Positions 27,121 to 42,300 of a DNA stretch of 64,000 nt are shown one piece after another (position 1 is the first letter of the stretch; the number at the start of each line of letters is the position of its first letter). The stretch spans positions 8,080,450-8,144,449 of the forward strand of contig OZ024740.1 in assembly GCA_964016885.1 (NCBI GenBank). Direction: 5' to 3'. This DNA comes from Eledone cirrhosa (Eukaryota > Mollusca > Cephalopoda > Octopoda > Eledonidae). The translations under genes and the position numbers were made by a program. The notes beneath the pieces are model-generated. The model saw only the letters and a list, made by a program, of their open reading frames with translations, was not told the origin of the DNA and did not search any database.

Positions 27121-30100
27121 TATATCAGTTTCGATTAGTATGTTAGTTTCTATTGGAATATCAGTTTCGATTGGTATATCAGTTTCGATTGGTATATCAG
27201 TTTCGATTAGTATGTCAGTTTCTATTAGTATGTTAGTTTCGATTAGTATATCAGTCTCTATTAGTATGTCAGTTTAGATTGGTATGTTAGTTTCTACTGG
27301 TATGTCAGTTTGGATTAGTATGTCAGTTTCGATTGGTATGTCAGTTTCGATTAGTATGTCAGTTTCTATTGGTATATCAGTTTCTATTTGTATGTCAGTT
27401 TTGATTGGTATATCAGTTTCGATTGGTATGTCAGTTTCGATTGGTATATCAGTTTCGATGGTATGTCAATTTCGATTGGTATATCAGTTTCGATTAGTAT
27501 GTCAGTTTCTATTGGTATATCAGTTTCTATTGGTATATCAGTTTCGATTGATATATCAGTTTCGATTAGTAGGTCAGTTTCTACTGGTATGTCAGTTTGG
27601 ATTGGTATGTCAGTTTGGATTGGTATGTCAGTTTCGATTGGTATGTCAATTTCGATTGGTATATCAGTTTCGATTAGTATGTTAGTTTCTATTGGAATAT
27701 CAGTTTCGATTGATATATCAGTTTCGATTCGTATGTCAGTCTCTATTGGTATAACAGTTTCGACTGGTATATCAGTTTCGATTAGTATAATCAGTTTCTA
27801 TTGGTATGTCAGTTTCTATTGATATATCAGTTTTGATTGGTATATCAGTTCCGATTGGTATATCAGTTTCGATTGGTAAGTCAGTTTCTATTGGTATATC
27901 AGTTTCTATTGGTATGTCAGTTTTGATTGCTATGTCAGTATCGATTGGTATGTCAGTTTTGATTGGTATGTCAGTTTCTATAGGTATGTCAGTTTCTATT
28001 GGTATATCAGTTTCGATTAGTATATCAGTTTCTACTGCTATGTCAGTTTCGATTAGTATATCAGTTTCTATTGGTATGTCAGTTTCGATTGGTATATCAG
28101 TTTCGATTCGTATATCAGTTCCAATTGCTATATCAGTTTCGATTGGTATATCAGTTTCAATTGGTATGTCAGTTTCAATTAGTATATTTGTTTCGATTGG
28201 TATGTCAATTTCAATTAGTATATCAGTTTCTATTGGTATATCAGTTTCGATTGGTATGTCAGTTTCGATTAGTATGTCAGTTTCTATTGGTATATCAGTT
28301 TCTATTGGTATGTCAGTTTTGATTGGTATATCAGTTTCGATTGGTATGTCAGTTTCGATTGGTATATCAGTTTCGATGGTATGTCAATTTCGATTGGTAT
28401 ATCAGTTTCGATTAGTATGTCAGTTTCTATTGGTATATCAGTTTCTATTGGTATATCAGTTTTGATTGGTATATCAGTTTCGATTAGTATGTTAGTTTCT
28501 ATTGGAATATCAGTTTCGATTGGTATATCAGTTTCGATTGGTATGTCAGTTACTATTGGTATATCAGTTTCGACTGGTATATCAGTTTCGATTAGTATAA
28601 TCAGTTTCTATTGGTATGTCAGTATCTATTGATATATCAGTTTTGATTGGTATATCAGTACCGATTGGTATATCAGTTTCGATTGGTAAGTCAGTTTCTA
28701 TTTGTATATCAGTTTCTATTGGTATATCAGTTTCGATTGGTATATCAGTTTTACGATTTGTATATCAGATCCTATTGCTATATCAGTTTCTATTGGTATG
28801 TCAGTTTCTATTGGTATATCAGCTTCGATTAGTATGTCAGTATCTATTGGTATGTCAGTTTCGCTTGGTATGTCATTTTCGATTGGTATATCAGTTTCTA
28901 TTGGTATGACAGTTTTGATTGGTATATCAGTTTCGATTGGTATGTCAGTTTGGATTGGTATATCAGTTTCAACTGGTATGTCAGTTTCTATTGGTATATA
29001 AGTTTCTATTGGTATGTCACTTATGATTGGTATATCAGTTTCTGTTGGTTCGTTATTTTCGATTAGTATATCACTTTCTATTGGTATGTCAGTCTTGATA
29101 GGTATGTGAGTTTCTATAGATATATCAGTTTCGATTGGTATATCAGTTTTGATTGGTATATCTGTTTCGATTGGTATGTCAGTTTCGATTGGTACATCAG
29201 TTTCGATTGGTATGTCAGTTTCGATTGGTATGTCAATTTCGATAGGTATATTACTTTCTATTGATATGTCAGTATCAATTAGTATATCAGTTTCTTTTGG
29301 TAGGTCAGTTTCGATTGGTATGTTAGTCCTCGAATTGTATGTCAGTTTCTAATGGTATATCAGTTTCGATTGGTATGTCAGTTTCGAATGGTATATCAGT
29401 TTCGATTGGTATGTCAGTTTCGATTAGTATATCAGTTTCTATTGGTATGTCAGTTTCTATTGGTATATCAGCTTTGATTGGTATATCGGTTTCGATTAGT
29501 ATGTCAGTTTCTATTGTTATGTCAGTTTTGATTAGTATATCAGTTCCTATTGGTATGTCAGTTTAGATTGGTATGTCAGTTTCGATAGGTATGTCAGTTT
29601 TTATTGGTATATCAGTTTCGATTGGTATGTCAGTTTCTCTTGGTATCTCAGTTTCGATTATTATATCAGTTAATATTGGTATGTCAGTTTCGATTGGTAT
29701 GTCATTTTCGATTGGTATATGAGTTTCTATTGGTATGACACTTTCGATTGGTATATCAGTTTGGATTGGTATCTCAGTTTGGATTGGTATGTCAGTTTGG
29801 CTTGGTATGTCAGTTTCGATTCGTATGTCAGTTTCAATTGGTATGTCAATTTCGATTGGTATATCAGTTTCGATTAGTATGTTAGTTTCTATTGGAATAT
29901 CAGTTTCGATTGGTATATCAGTTTCGATTGGTATGTCAGTTTCGATTGGTATATCAGTTTCGACTGGTATATCAGTTTCGATTAGTATAATCAGTTTCTA
30001 TTGGTATGTCAGTTTTTATTGGTATATCAGTTTCGATTGGTATATCAGTTTCTATTAGTATGTCAGTTTCTATAGGTATGTTAGTTTCGGTGAGTATATA

Positions 30101-30148
30101 AGTTTCTATTGGGATGTCAGTTTTGATCGGTATGTCTGTTTCTATTGA
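27121..30148 (+). repeat. 3.03-kb tandem duplication in satellite, left copy
   Basis: This block is repeated directly at 30149-33085, first at an offset of 3,028 bp, then 3,010 bp, then 2,937 bp. The offset steps are whole-unit losses in the right copy: 18 bp near 29090/32118 and 73 bp near 29940/32940 (four monomers including the +1 GTATAATCAG unit). Rare features shared by both copies include the TTTTACGATTTGTATATC unit and GTTGGTTCGTTATT. Confidence 0.9.
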
Positions 30149-33085
30149 TATATCAGTTTCGATTAGTATGTTAGTTTCTATTGGAATATCAGTTTCGATT
30201 GGTATATCAGTTTCGATTGGTATATCAGTTTCGATTAGTATGTCAGTTTCTATTAGTATGTTAGTTTCGATTAGTATATCAGTCTCTATTAGTATGTCAG
30301 TTTAGATTGGTATGTTAGTTTCTACTGGTATGTCAGTTTGGATTAGTATGTCAGTTTCGATTGGTATGTCAGTTTCGATTAGTATGTCAGTTTCTATTGG
30401 TATATCAGTTTCTATTTGTATGTCAGTTTTGATTGGTATATCAGTTTCGATTGGTATGTCAGTTTCGATTGGTATATCAGTTTCGATGGTATGTCAATTT
30501 CGATTGGTATATCAGTTTCGATTAGTATGTCAGTTTCTATTGGTATATCAGTTTCTATTGGTATATCAGTTTCGATTGATATATCAGTTTCGATTAGTAG
30601 GTCAGTTTCTACTGGTATGTCAGTTTGGATTGGTATGTCAGTTTGGATTGGTATGTCAGTTTCGATTGGTATGTCAATTTCGATTGGTATATCAGTTTCG
30701 ATTAGTATGTTAGTTTCTATTGGAATATCAGTTTCGATTGATATATCAGTTTCGATTCGTATGTCAGTTTCTATTGGTATAACAGTTTCGACTGGTATAT
30801 CAGTTTCGATTAGTATAATCAGTTTCTATTGGTATGTAAGTTTCTATTGATATATCAGTTTTGATTGGTATATCAGTTCCGATTGGTATATCAGTTTCGA
30901 TTGGTAAGTAAGTTTCTATTGGTATATCAGTTTCTATTCGTATGTCAGTTTTGATTGCTATGTCAGTATCGATTGGTATGTCAGTTTTGATTGGTATGTC
31001 AGTTTCTATAGGTATGTCAGTTTCTATTGGTATATCAGTTTCGATTAGTATATCAGTTTCTACTGGTATGTCAGTTTCGATTAGTATATCAGTTTCTATT
31101 GGTATGTCAGTTTCGATTGGTATATCAGTTTCGATTCGTATATCAGTTCCAATTGCTATATCAGTTTCGATTGGTATATCAGTTTCAATTGGTATGTCAG
31201 TTTCAATTAGTATATTTGTTTCGATTGGTATGTCAATTTCAATTAGTATATCAGTTTCTATTGGTATATCAGTTTCGATTGGTATGTCAGTTTCGATTAG
31301 TATGTCAGTTTCTATTGGTATATCAGTTTCTATTGGTATGTCAGTTTTGATTGGTATATCAGTTTCGATTGGTATGTCAGTTTCGATTGGTATATCAGTT
31401 TCGATGGTATGTCAATTTCGATTGGTATATCAGTTTCGATTAGTATGTCAGTTTCTATTGGTATATCAGTTTCTATTGGTATATCAGTTTCGATTGGTAT
31501 ATCAGTTTCGATTAGTATGTTAGTTTCTATTGGAATATCAGTTTCGATTGGTATATCAGTTTCGATTGGTATGTCAGTTACTATTGGTATATCAGTTTCG
31601 ACTGGTATATCAGTTTCGATTAGTATAATCAGTTTCTATTGGTATGTCAGTATCTATTGATATATCAGTTTTGATTGGTATATCAGTTCCGATTGGTATA
31701 TCAGTTTCGATTGGTAAGTCAGTTTCTATTTGTATATCAGTTTCTATTGGTATATCAGTTTCGATTGGTATATCAGTTTTACGATTTGTATATCAGATCC
31801 TATTGCTATATCAGTTTCTATTGGTATGTTAGTTTCTATTGGTATATCAGCTTCGATTAGTATGTCAGTATCTATTGGTATGTCAGTTTCGCTTGGTATG
31901 TCATTTTCGATTGGTATATCAGTTTCTATTGGTATGACAGTTTTGATTGGTATATCAGTTTCGATTGGTATGTCAGTTTGGATTGGTATATCAGTTTCAA
32001 CTGGTATGTCAGTTTCTATTGGTATATAAGTTTCTATTGGTATGTCACTTATGATTGGTATATCAGTTTCTGTTGGTTCGTTATTTTCGATTAGTATATC
32101 ACTTTCTATTGGTATGTGAGTTTCTATAGATATATCAGTTTCGATTGGTATATCAGTGTTGATTGGTATATCTGTTTCGATTGGTATGTCAGTTTCGATT
32201 GGTACATCAGTTTCGATTGGTATGTCAGTTTCGATTGGTATGTCAATTTCGATAGGTATATTACTTTCTATTGATATGTCAGTATCAATTAGTATATCAG
32301 TTTCTTTTGGTAGGTCAGTTTCGATTGGTATGTTAGTCCTCGAATTGTATGTCAGTTTCTAATGGTATATCAGTTTCGATTGGTATGTCAGTTTCGATTG
32401 GTATATCAGTTTCGATTGGTATGTCAGTTTCGATTAGTATATCAGTTTCTATTGGTATGTCAGTTTCTATTGGTATATCAGCTTTGATTGGTATATCGGT
32501 TTCGATTAGTATGTCAGTTTCTATTGTTATGTCAGTTTTGATTAGTATATCAGTTCCTATTGGTATGTCAGTTTAGATTGGTATGTCAGTTTCGATAGGT
32601 ATGTCAGTTTTTATTGGTATATCAGTTTCGATTGGTATGTCAGTTTCTCTTGGTATCTCAGTTTCGATTATTATATCAGTTAATATTGGTATGTCAGTTT
32701 CGATTGGTATGTCATTTTCGATTGGTATATGAGTTTCTATTGGTATGACACTTTCGATTGGTATATCAGTTTGGATTGGTATCTCAGTTTGGATTGGTAT
32801 GTCAGTTTGGCTTGGTATGTCAGTTTCGATTCGTATGTCAGTTTCAATTGGTATGTCAATTTCGATTGGTATATCAGTTTTGATTAGTATGTTAGTTTCT
32901 ATTGGAATATCAGTTTCGATTGGTATGTCAGTTTCGATAGGTATGTCAGTTTTTATTGGTATATCAGTTTCGATTGGTATATCAGTTTCGATTAGTATGT
33001 CAGTTTCTATTGGTATGTTAGTTTCGATGAGTATATAAGTTTCTATTGGGATGTCAGTTTTGATCGGTATGTCTGTTTCTATTGA
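30149..33085 (+). repeat. 3.03-kb tandem duplication in satellite, right copy
   Basis: This is the right copy of the 27121-30148 block, 91 bp shorter through loss of one monomer and of a four-monomer (+1) segment. Single-base differences between copies are few, for example TCAGTCTCTATTGGTATAACAG at 27740 against TCAGTTTCTATT at 30768. Confidence 0.9.
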
Positions 33086-36000
33086 TATATCAGTTTTGAT
33101 TGGTATATCAGTTTCGATTGGTATATCAGTTTAGATTGGTATGTCACTTTCTATTGGTATGTCAGTTTCTATTCATATATCAGTTTCAATTGGTATATCA
33201 GTTTCTATTGTTATATCAGTTTCGATTAGTATGTCAGTTTCGATTGGTATATCAGTTTCGACAGGTATATCAGTTTCGATTAGTATAATCAGTTTCTATT
33301 GGTATGTCAGTTTCTATTGGTATATAAGTTTTGATTGGTATATCAGTTTCTATTGGTATGTCAGTTTTGATTGGTATATCAGTTTCGATTGGTATGTCAG
33401 TTTCGATTGGTATGTCAGTTTCGATTGGTATGTCAGTTTCTATTGGTATATCAGTTTCTACTGGTATGTCAGTTTTGATTGGTATATCAGTTTCGATTGG
33501 TATGTCAGTTTTGATTAGTATATCACTTTCTATTGGTATGTCAGTTTCTATTGATATGTCAGTTTCTATTCATATATCAGTTTCGATTGGTATATCAGTT
33601 TTGATTAGTATGTCAGTTTCTATTAGTATGTTAGTTTCGATTAGTATATCAGTTTCTATTTGTATGTCAGTTTCGATTGGTATGTCAGTTTCTATTCATA
33701 TATCAGTTTCGATTGGTATATCAGTTTTGATTGGTATATCAGTTTCTATTGGTATATCAGTTTCAATTGGTATATCAGTTTGGATTGTTATATCAGTTTC
33801 GATTGGTATATCAGTTTCGACTGGTATGTCAGTTTCGATTAGTATATCAGTTTCTATTGGTATGTCAGTTTCTATTGGTATATCAGTTTCGATTGGTATA
33901 TCAGTTTCGATTAGTATGTCAGTTTCTATTAGTATGTTAGTTTCGATTAGTATATCAGTTTCTATTAGTATGTCAGTTTCGATTAGTATGTCAGTTTCTA
34001 TTCATATATCAGTTTCGATTGGTATATCAGTTTCGATTGGTATATTAGTTTCGATTGGTATGTCAGTTTCTATTGGTATATCAGTTTCTATTGGTATGTC
34101 AGTTTTGATTGGTATATCAGTTTTGATTGGTATGTCAGTTTCGATTGGTATGTCAGTTTCAATTGGTATATCCGTTCCGATTGGTATGTCAATTTCGATT
34201 GGTATGTCAGTTTCGATTGGTATATCAGTTTCGATTGGTATGTCAGTGTTTATTGGTATGTTAGTTTCGATTAGTATATCACTTTCTATTGGTATGTCAG
34301 TTTCGATTGGTATGCCTATTTCTATTGATATATCAGTTTCGATTGGAATATCAGTTTTGATTGGTATATCAGTTTCGATTGGTATGTCAGTTTCTATTGG
34401 TATATCAGTTTCTATTGGTATGTCAGTTTTGATTGGTATATCAGTTTTGAATGGTATGTCAGTTTCGATTGGTATGTCAGTTTTGATTGGTATATCAGTT
34501 CCGATTGGTATGTTAGTTTCAATTAATATATCAGTTTCTATTCGTATGTCAGTTTCAATTAGTATATCAGTTTCGATTAGTATATCACTTTCTATTGCTA
34601 TATCAGTTTCGATTGGTATGTCAGTTTCGATTAGTATGTAAGTTTCTATTGGTATGTTAGTTTCGATTAGTATATCAGTTTCTATTGATATATCAGTTTC
34701 GATTGGAATATCAGTTTCGATTGGTATATTAGTTTCGATTGGTATGTCAGTTTCTATTGGTATATCAGTTTCTATTGGTATGTCAGTTTTGATTGGTATA
34801 TCAGTTTCGATTAGTATGTCAGTTTCGATTGGTATATCAGTTTGGATTGGTATGTGAGTTTGGATTGGTATGTCAGTTTCGATTGGTATATCAGTTTGGA
34901 TTAGTATGTTAGTTTCTATTGGTATATCAGTTTCGATTGGTATATCAGTTTCGACTGGTATGTCAGTTTTGATTAGTATATCAGTTTCTATTGGTATGTC
35001 AGTTTCTATTGGTATATCAGTTTCGATTGGTATATCAGTTTCGATTAGTATGCTAGTTTCCATTGGTATGTTAGTTTCGATTAGTATATCAGTTTCTATT
35101 GGTATGTCAGTTTCGATTGGTATGTCAGTTTCTATTCATATAACAGTTTCGATTGGTATATCAGTTTCGATCGGTATATCAGTTTCGATTGGTATGTCAG
35201 TTTCGATTGGTATATCAGTTTCGATTGGTATGTCAGTTTCTATTGGTATATCAGTTTCTATTGGTATGTCAGTTTCAATTAGTATATCAGTTTCTATTGG
35301 TATGTCAGTTTCAACTGGTATGTTAGTCCTCGAATTGCATGTCAGTTTCTATTGGTATATCAGTTTCTATTGGTATGTAAGTTTCTATTGGTATATCAGC
35401 TTTGATTGGTATATTAGTTTCGATTAGTATGTCAGTTTCTATTGTTATGTCAGTTTTGATTAGTATATCAGTTTCTATTGGTATGTCAGTTTAGATTGGT
35501 ATGTCAGTTTCCATTGGTATGTCAGTTTCGATAGGTATGTCAGTTTTTATTGGTATATCAGTTACCATTGGTATGTCAGTTTCGATTGGTATGTCATTTT
35601 CGATTGGTATATGAGTTTCTATTGTTATGACAGTTTCGATTGGTATATCAGTTTGGATTGGTATCTTAGATTGGATTGATATGGCAGTTTGGCTTGGTAT
35701 GTCAGTTTCGATTCGTATGTCAGTTTCAATTGGTATGTCAATTTCGATTGGTATATCAGTTTCGAATAGTATGTTAGTTTCTACTGGAATATCAGTTTCG
35801 ATTGGTATATCAGTTTAGATTGGTATGTCAGTTTCGATTGGTATATCAGTTTCGACTGGTATATCAGTTTCGATTAGTATAATCAGTTTCTATTGGTATG
35901 TCAGTTTCTATTGGTATATCAGTTTCGATTGGTATATCAGTTTTGATTAGTATGTCAGTTTCTATTGGTATGTTAGTTTCGATGAGTATATAAGTTTCTA

Positions 36001-37260
36001 TTGGTATGTTAGTTTTGATCGGTATGTCAGTTTCTATTGATATATCAGTTTTGATTGGTATATCAGTTTCGATTAGTATGTCAGTTTCTATTAGTATGTT
36101 AGTTTCGATTAGTATATCAGTTTCTATTCGTATGTCAGTTTCGATTGGTATGTCAGTTTCTATTCATATATCAGTTTCGATTGGTATATCAGTTTCTATT
36201 GTTATATCAGTTTCGATTAGTATGTCAGTTTCGATTGGTATATCAGTTTCGACTGGTATATCAGTTTCGATTAGTATAATCAGTTACTATTGGTATGTCA
36301 GTTTCTATTGGTATATCAGCCTCGATTGGTATATCAGTTTCGATTAGTATGTCAGTTTCTATTGGTATGTTAGTTTCGATTAGTATATCAGTTTCTATTG
36401 GTATGTCAGTTTCGATCGGTATGTCAGTTTCTATTGATATATCAATTTTGATTGGTATATCAGTTTCGATTGGTAAATCAGTTTCGATTGGTATGTCAAT
36501 TTCTATTGGTATATCAGTTTCTATTGGTATGTCAATTTTGATTGGTATATCAGTTTCTATTGGTATATCAGTTTCGATTGGTATATCAGTTTCGATTGTT
36601 ATATCAGTTTCGATTGGTATATCAGTTTCGACTGGTATGTCAGTTTCGATTAGTATATCAGTTTCTATTGGTATGTCAGTTTCGATTGGTATATCAGTTT
36701 CAATTGGTATATCAGTTTCGATTGGTATGTCAATGTCTATTGGTATGTCAGTTTCGATTAGTATATCACTTTTTATTGGTATGTCAGTTTCGATTGGTAT
36801 ATCGGTTTTGATTTGTATATCAGTTTCGATTGGTATGTCAGTTTCTTTTGGTATATCAGTTTCTATTGGTATGTCAGTTTTGATTGGTATATCAGTTTTG
36901 ACTGGTATATCAGTTCCGATTGGTATGTCAGTTTCGATTGGTACGTCAATTTCGAGAGGTATATTATTTTCTATTGGTATGTTAGTTTCAATTAATATAT
37001 CAGTTTCTATTGGTATGCCAGTTTCAATTAGTATATCAGTTTCGATTGGTATATCAGTTTCGATGGTATGTCATTTTCGATTGGTATGTTAGTCCTCGAA
37101 TTGTATGTCAGTTTCTATTGGTATTTCAGTTTTGATTAGTATATCAGTTTCGTTTGGTATATCAGTTTCGATTGGTATGTCAGTTTCTATTGGTATATCA
37201 GTTTCTACTGGTATGTCAGTTTTGATTGGTATATCAGTTTCGATTGGTATGTCAGTTTCG

Positions 37261-37500
37261 ATTGGTATATCAGTTCCGATTGGTATGTTAATTTCGATTG
37301 GTATATCAGTATCTATTGGTATGTCAGTTTCGATTGGTATGTCAGTTTCTATTGGTATATCAGTTTCGATTGATATATCAGTTTCGATTAGTATATCAGT
37401 TTCTATTGGTATGTCAGTTTGATTGTTATATCAGTTTCGATTCGTATATCAGTTCGTATTGCTATATCAGTTTCTATTGGTATGTCAGTTTCAATTGGTA
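37261..37500 (+). repeat. LINE-free sister of the copy 1 insertion site
   Basis: This stretch matches the left flank of LINE copy 1 up to ATGTTA (37285-37290) and continues without interruption into the right flank found at 25701-25950. It includes the unusual 17-bp unit GTCAGTTTGATTGTTATATC and the CAGTTCGTATTG unit. It therefore serves as the empty site. The filled site carries one additional C (GTTCCCGATT against GTTCCGATT) and one additional monomer upstream. Confidence 0.85.
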
Positions 37501-39399
37501 TGTAAGTTTCTATTGGTATGTCAGTTTCAATTGGTATATCAGTTTCTATAGGTATATCAGTTTCGATTGATATATAAGTTTCGATTAGTATGTTAGTTTC
37601 TACTGGTATGTCAGTTTGGAGTAGTATGTCAGTTTCTATTGGTATATCAGTTTCTATTTGTATGTCAGTTTTGATTGGTATATCAGTTTCGATTGGTATG
37701 TCAGTTTCGATTGGTATATCAGTTTCGATGGTATGTCAATTTCGATTGGTATATCAGTTTCGATTAGTATGTCAGTTTCTATTGGTATATCAGTATCTAT
37801 TGGTATATCAGTTTCGATTGATATATCAGTTTCGATTAGTAGGTCAGTTTCTACTGGTATGTCAGTTTGGATTGGTATGTTAGTTTCGATTGGTATGTCA
37901 GTTTCGATTGGTATGTCAATTTCGATTGGTATATCAGTTTCGATTAGTATGTTAGTTTCTATTGGAATATCAGTTTCGATTTATATATCAGTTTCGATTC
38001 GTATGTCAGTTTCTATTGGTATATCAGTTTTGACTGGTATATCAGTTTCGATTAGTATAATCAGTTTCTATTGGTATGTCAGTTTCTATTGATATATCAG
38101 TTTTGATTGGTATATCAGTTTCGATTGGTAAGTCAGTTTCTATTGGTATTTCAGTTTCTATTGGTATGTCAGTTTTGATTGGTATGTCAGTTTTGATTGG
38201 TATGTCAGTTTTGATTGGTATGTCAGTTTCTATAGGTATGTCAGTTTCTATTGGTATATCAGTTTCGATTAGTATATCAGTTTCTACTGGTATGTCAGTT
38301 TCGATTAGTATATCAGTTTCTATTGGTATGTCAGTTTCGATTGGTATATCAGTTTCGATTCGTATATCAGTTCCAATTGCTATATCAGTTTCTATTGGTA
38401 TGTCAGTTTCAATTCGTATGTAAGTTTCGATTGGTATATCAGTTTCAATTGGTATGTCAGTTTCAATTAGTATATTTGTTTCGATTGGTATGTCAATTTC
38501 AATTAGTATATCAGTTTCTATTGGTATATCAGTTTCGATTGGTATGTCAGTTTCGATTGGTATATCAGTTTCGAGGGTATGTCAATTTCGATTGGTATAT
38601 CAGTTTTGATTAGTATGTCAGTTTCTATTGGTATATCAGTTTCTATTGGTATATCAGTTTCCATTGGTATATCAGTTTCGATTAGTATGTTAGTTTCTAT
38701 TGGAATATCAGTTTCGATTGGTATATCAGTTTCGATTGGTATGTCAGTTTCTATTGGTATATCAGTTTCGACTGGTATATCAGTTTCGATTAGTATCATC
38801 AGTTTCTATTGGTATGTCAGTTTCTATTGATATATCAGTTTTGATTGGTATATCAGTTCCGATTAGTATATCAGTTTCGATTGGTAAGTCAGTTTCTATT
38901 TGTATATCAGTTTCTATTGGTATGTCAGTTTTGATTGGTATGTCAGTCTCGATTGGTATGTAAGTTTTGATTGGTATGTCAGTTTCTATAGGTATGTCAG
39001 TTTCTATTCTTATATCAGTTTCGATTAGTATATCAGTTTCTACTGGTATGTCAGTTTCGATTAGTATATCAGTTTCTATTGGTATGTCAGTTTCGATTGG
39101 TATATCAGTTTCGATTCGTATATCAGTTCCTATTGCTATATCAGTTTCAATTGGTATGTTAGTTTCGATTGGTATATCAGTTTCAATTGGTATGTCAGTT
39201 TCAATTAGTATATTTGTTTTGATCGGTATGTCAAATTCAATTAGTATATCAGTTTCTATTGGCATATCAGTTTCGATTGGTATGTCAGTTTCGATTAGTA
39301 TATCAGTTTCTATAGGTATGTCAGTTTCAATTGGTATATCAGTTTCGATTGGTATATCAATTTCTATTGGTATGTCATTTTCGATTGGTATGTCAGTTT

Positions 39400-42300
39400 C
39401 TATTGATATATCAGTTTTGATTGGTATATCAGTTTCGATTGGTATATCAGTTTCGATTGGTATGTCAATTTCTATTGTTGGTATGTCAGTTTTTATTGGT
39501 ATGTCAGTTTTGATTGGTATATCAGTTTCGATTGGTATGTCAGTTTCGATTGGTATGTCAGTTTCGATTGGTATATCAGTTCCGATTGGTATGTCAGTTT
39601 TGATTGGTATATCAGTTTCTATTGGTATATCAGTTTCGATTGGTATATCAGTTTCGATTGTTATATCAGTTTCGATTGGTATATCAGTTTCGACTGGTAT
39701 GTCAGTTTCGATTAGTATATCAGTTTCTTTTGGTATGTCAGTTTCTATTGGTATATCAGTTTCTATTGGTACGTCAGTTTCTATTGGTATATCAGTTTCT
39801 ATTGGTATATCAGTTTATATTAGTATGTCAGTTTCTATTGGTATGTTAGTTTCGATTAGTATATCAGATTCTATTAGTATGTCAGTTTCGATTAGTATGT
39901 CAGTTTCTATTCATATATCAGTTTCGATTGGTATATCAGTTTCGATTGGTATATCAGTTTCGATTGGTATGTCAGTTTTGATTGGTATATCAGTTTCGAT
40001 TGGTATGTCAGTTTCGATTGGTATGTCAGTTTCGATTGGTATATCAGTTCCGATTGGTATGTCAGTTTCGATTGGTATGTCAGTTTCAATTGGTATATCA
40101 GTTTCGATTGATATGTCAATGTCTATTGGTATGTTAGTTTCGATTAGTATATCAATTTTTACTGGTATGTCAGTTTCGATTGGTATGTCTATTTCTATTG
40201 GTATGTCAGTTTCTATTGGTATATCAGTTTCGATTGGTATGTCAGTTTCTATTGGTATATCAGTTTCTATTGGTATGTCAGTTTTGATTGGTATATCAGT
40301 TTTGACTGGTATATCAGTTCCGATTGGTATGTCAGTTTCGATTGGTACGTCAATTTCGATAGGTATATTAGTTTCTATTGGTATGTTAGTTTCAATTAAT
40401 ATATCAGTTTCTATTGGTATGCCAGTTTCAATTAGTATATCAGTTTCTATTGGTATGTCATTTTCGATTGGTATGTTAGTCCTCGAATTGTATGTCAGTT
40501 TCTATTGGTATTTCAGTTTTGATTAGTATATCAGTTTCGTTTGGTATATCAGTTTCGATTGGTATGTCAGTTTCTATTGGTATATCAGTTTCTACTGGTA
40601 TGTCAGTTTTGATTGGTATATCAGTTTCGATTGGTATGTCAGTTTCGATTGGTATGTCAGTTTTGATTGGTATATCAGTTCCGATTGGTATGTTAATTTC
40701 GATTGGTATATCAGTTTCTATTGGTATATCAGTTCCGATTGGTATATCAATTTCTATTGGTATATCAGTTTCGATTGATATATCAGTTTCGATTAGTATG
40801 TCAGTTTCTACTGGTATGTCAGTTTGGATTGGTATGTCAGTTTCGATTGGTATGTCAGTTTCGATTAGTATGTCAGTTTCTATTGGTATATCAGTTTCTA
40901 TTGGTATGTCAGTTTTGATTGGTATATCAGTTTCGATTGGTATGTCAGTTTCGATTGGTATATCAGTTTCGATTAGTATGTCAGTATCTATTGGTATTAC
41001 AGTTTCTATTGGTATGTCAGTTTCGACCGGTATGTCAGTTTCGATTGGTATATCAGTTCCAATTGGTATATCAGTTTCTATTGGTATATCAGTTTTGATT
41101 GATATATCAGTTTCGATTAGTATGTCAGTTTCTACTGGTATGTCAGTTTGGATTGGTATGTCAGTTTCTATTGGTATATCAGTTTCTATTGGTATGTCAG
41201 TTTTGATTGGTATATCAGTTTCGATTAGTATGTCAGTTTCGATTGGTATATCAGTTTCGATGGTATGTCAATTTCGATTGGTATATCAGTTTCTATTGGT
41301 ATATCAGTTTCCATTGGTATATCAGTTTCGATTGATATATCAGTTTCAATTAGTATGTCAGTTTCTACTGGTATGTCAGTTTGGATTGGTATATCAGTTT
41401 CGATTAGTATGTTAGTTTCTATTGGAATATCAGTTTCGATTGGTATATCAGTTCCGATTGGTATGTCAGTTTTGATTGGTATATCAGTTTCGACTGGTAT
41501 GTCAGTTTCGATTAGTATATCAGTTTCTATTGGTATGTCAGTTTCTATTGGTATATCAGTTTCGATTGGTATATCAGTTTCGATTAGTATGTCAGTTTCT
41601 ATTTGTATGTTAGTTTCGATGAGTATATAAGTTTCTATTGGTATGTCAGTTTTGATCGGTATGTCAGTTTCTATTGATATATCAGTTTTGATTGGTATAT
41701 CAGTTTCGATTGGTATATCAGTTTCGATTGGTATGTCACTTTCTATTGGTATGTCAGTTTCTATTGGTATATCAGTTTCGATTGGTATATCAGTTTCGAT
41801 TAGTATGTCAGTTTCTATTAGTATGTTAGTTTCGATTAGTATATCAGTTTCTATTTGTATGTCAGTTTCGATTGGTATGTCAGTTTCTATTCATATATCA
41901 GTTTCGATTGGTATATCAGTTTTGATTGGAATATCAGTTTCTATTGGTATATCAGTTTCAATTGGTATATCAGTTTGGATTGTTATATCAGTTTCGATTG
42001 GTATATCAGTTTCGACTGGTATGTCAGTTTCGATTAGTATATCAGTTTCTATTGGTATGTCAGTTTCTATTGGTATATCAGTTTCGATTGGTATATCAGT
42101 TTCGATTAGTATGTCAGTTTCTATTAGTATGTTAGTTTCGATTAGTATATCAGTTTCTATTAGTATGTCAGTTTCGATTAGTATGTCAGTTTCTATTCAT
42201 ATATCAGTTTCGATTGGTATATCAGTTTCGATTGGTATATCAGTTTCGATTGGTATGTCAGTTTCTATTGGTATATCAGTTTCTATTGGTATGTCAGTTT

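Noticed and set aside
34002..35063. 353-codon minus-strand frame of IETDIP repeats
   Set aside because: It is the antisense translation of the same monomer; there is no start context, no flanking unique sequence and no sign of selection by eye.
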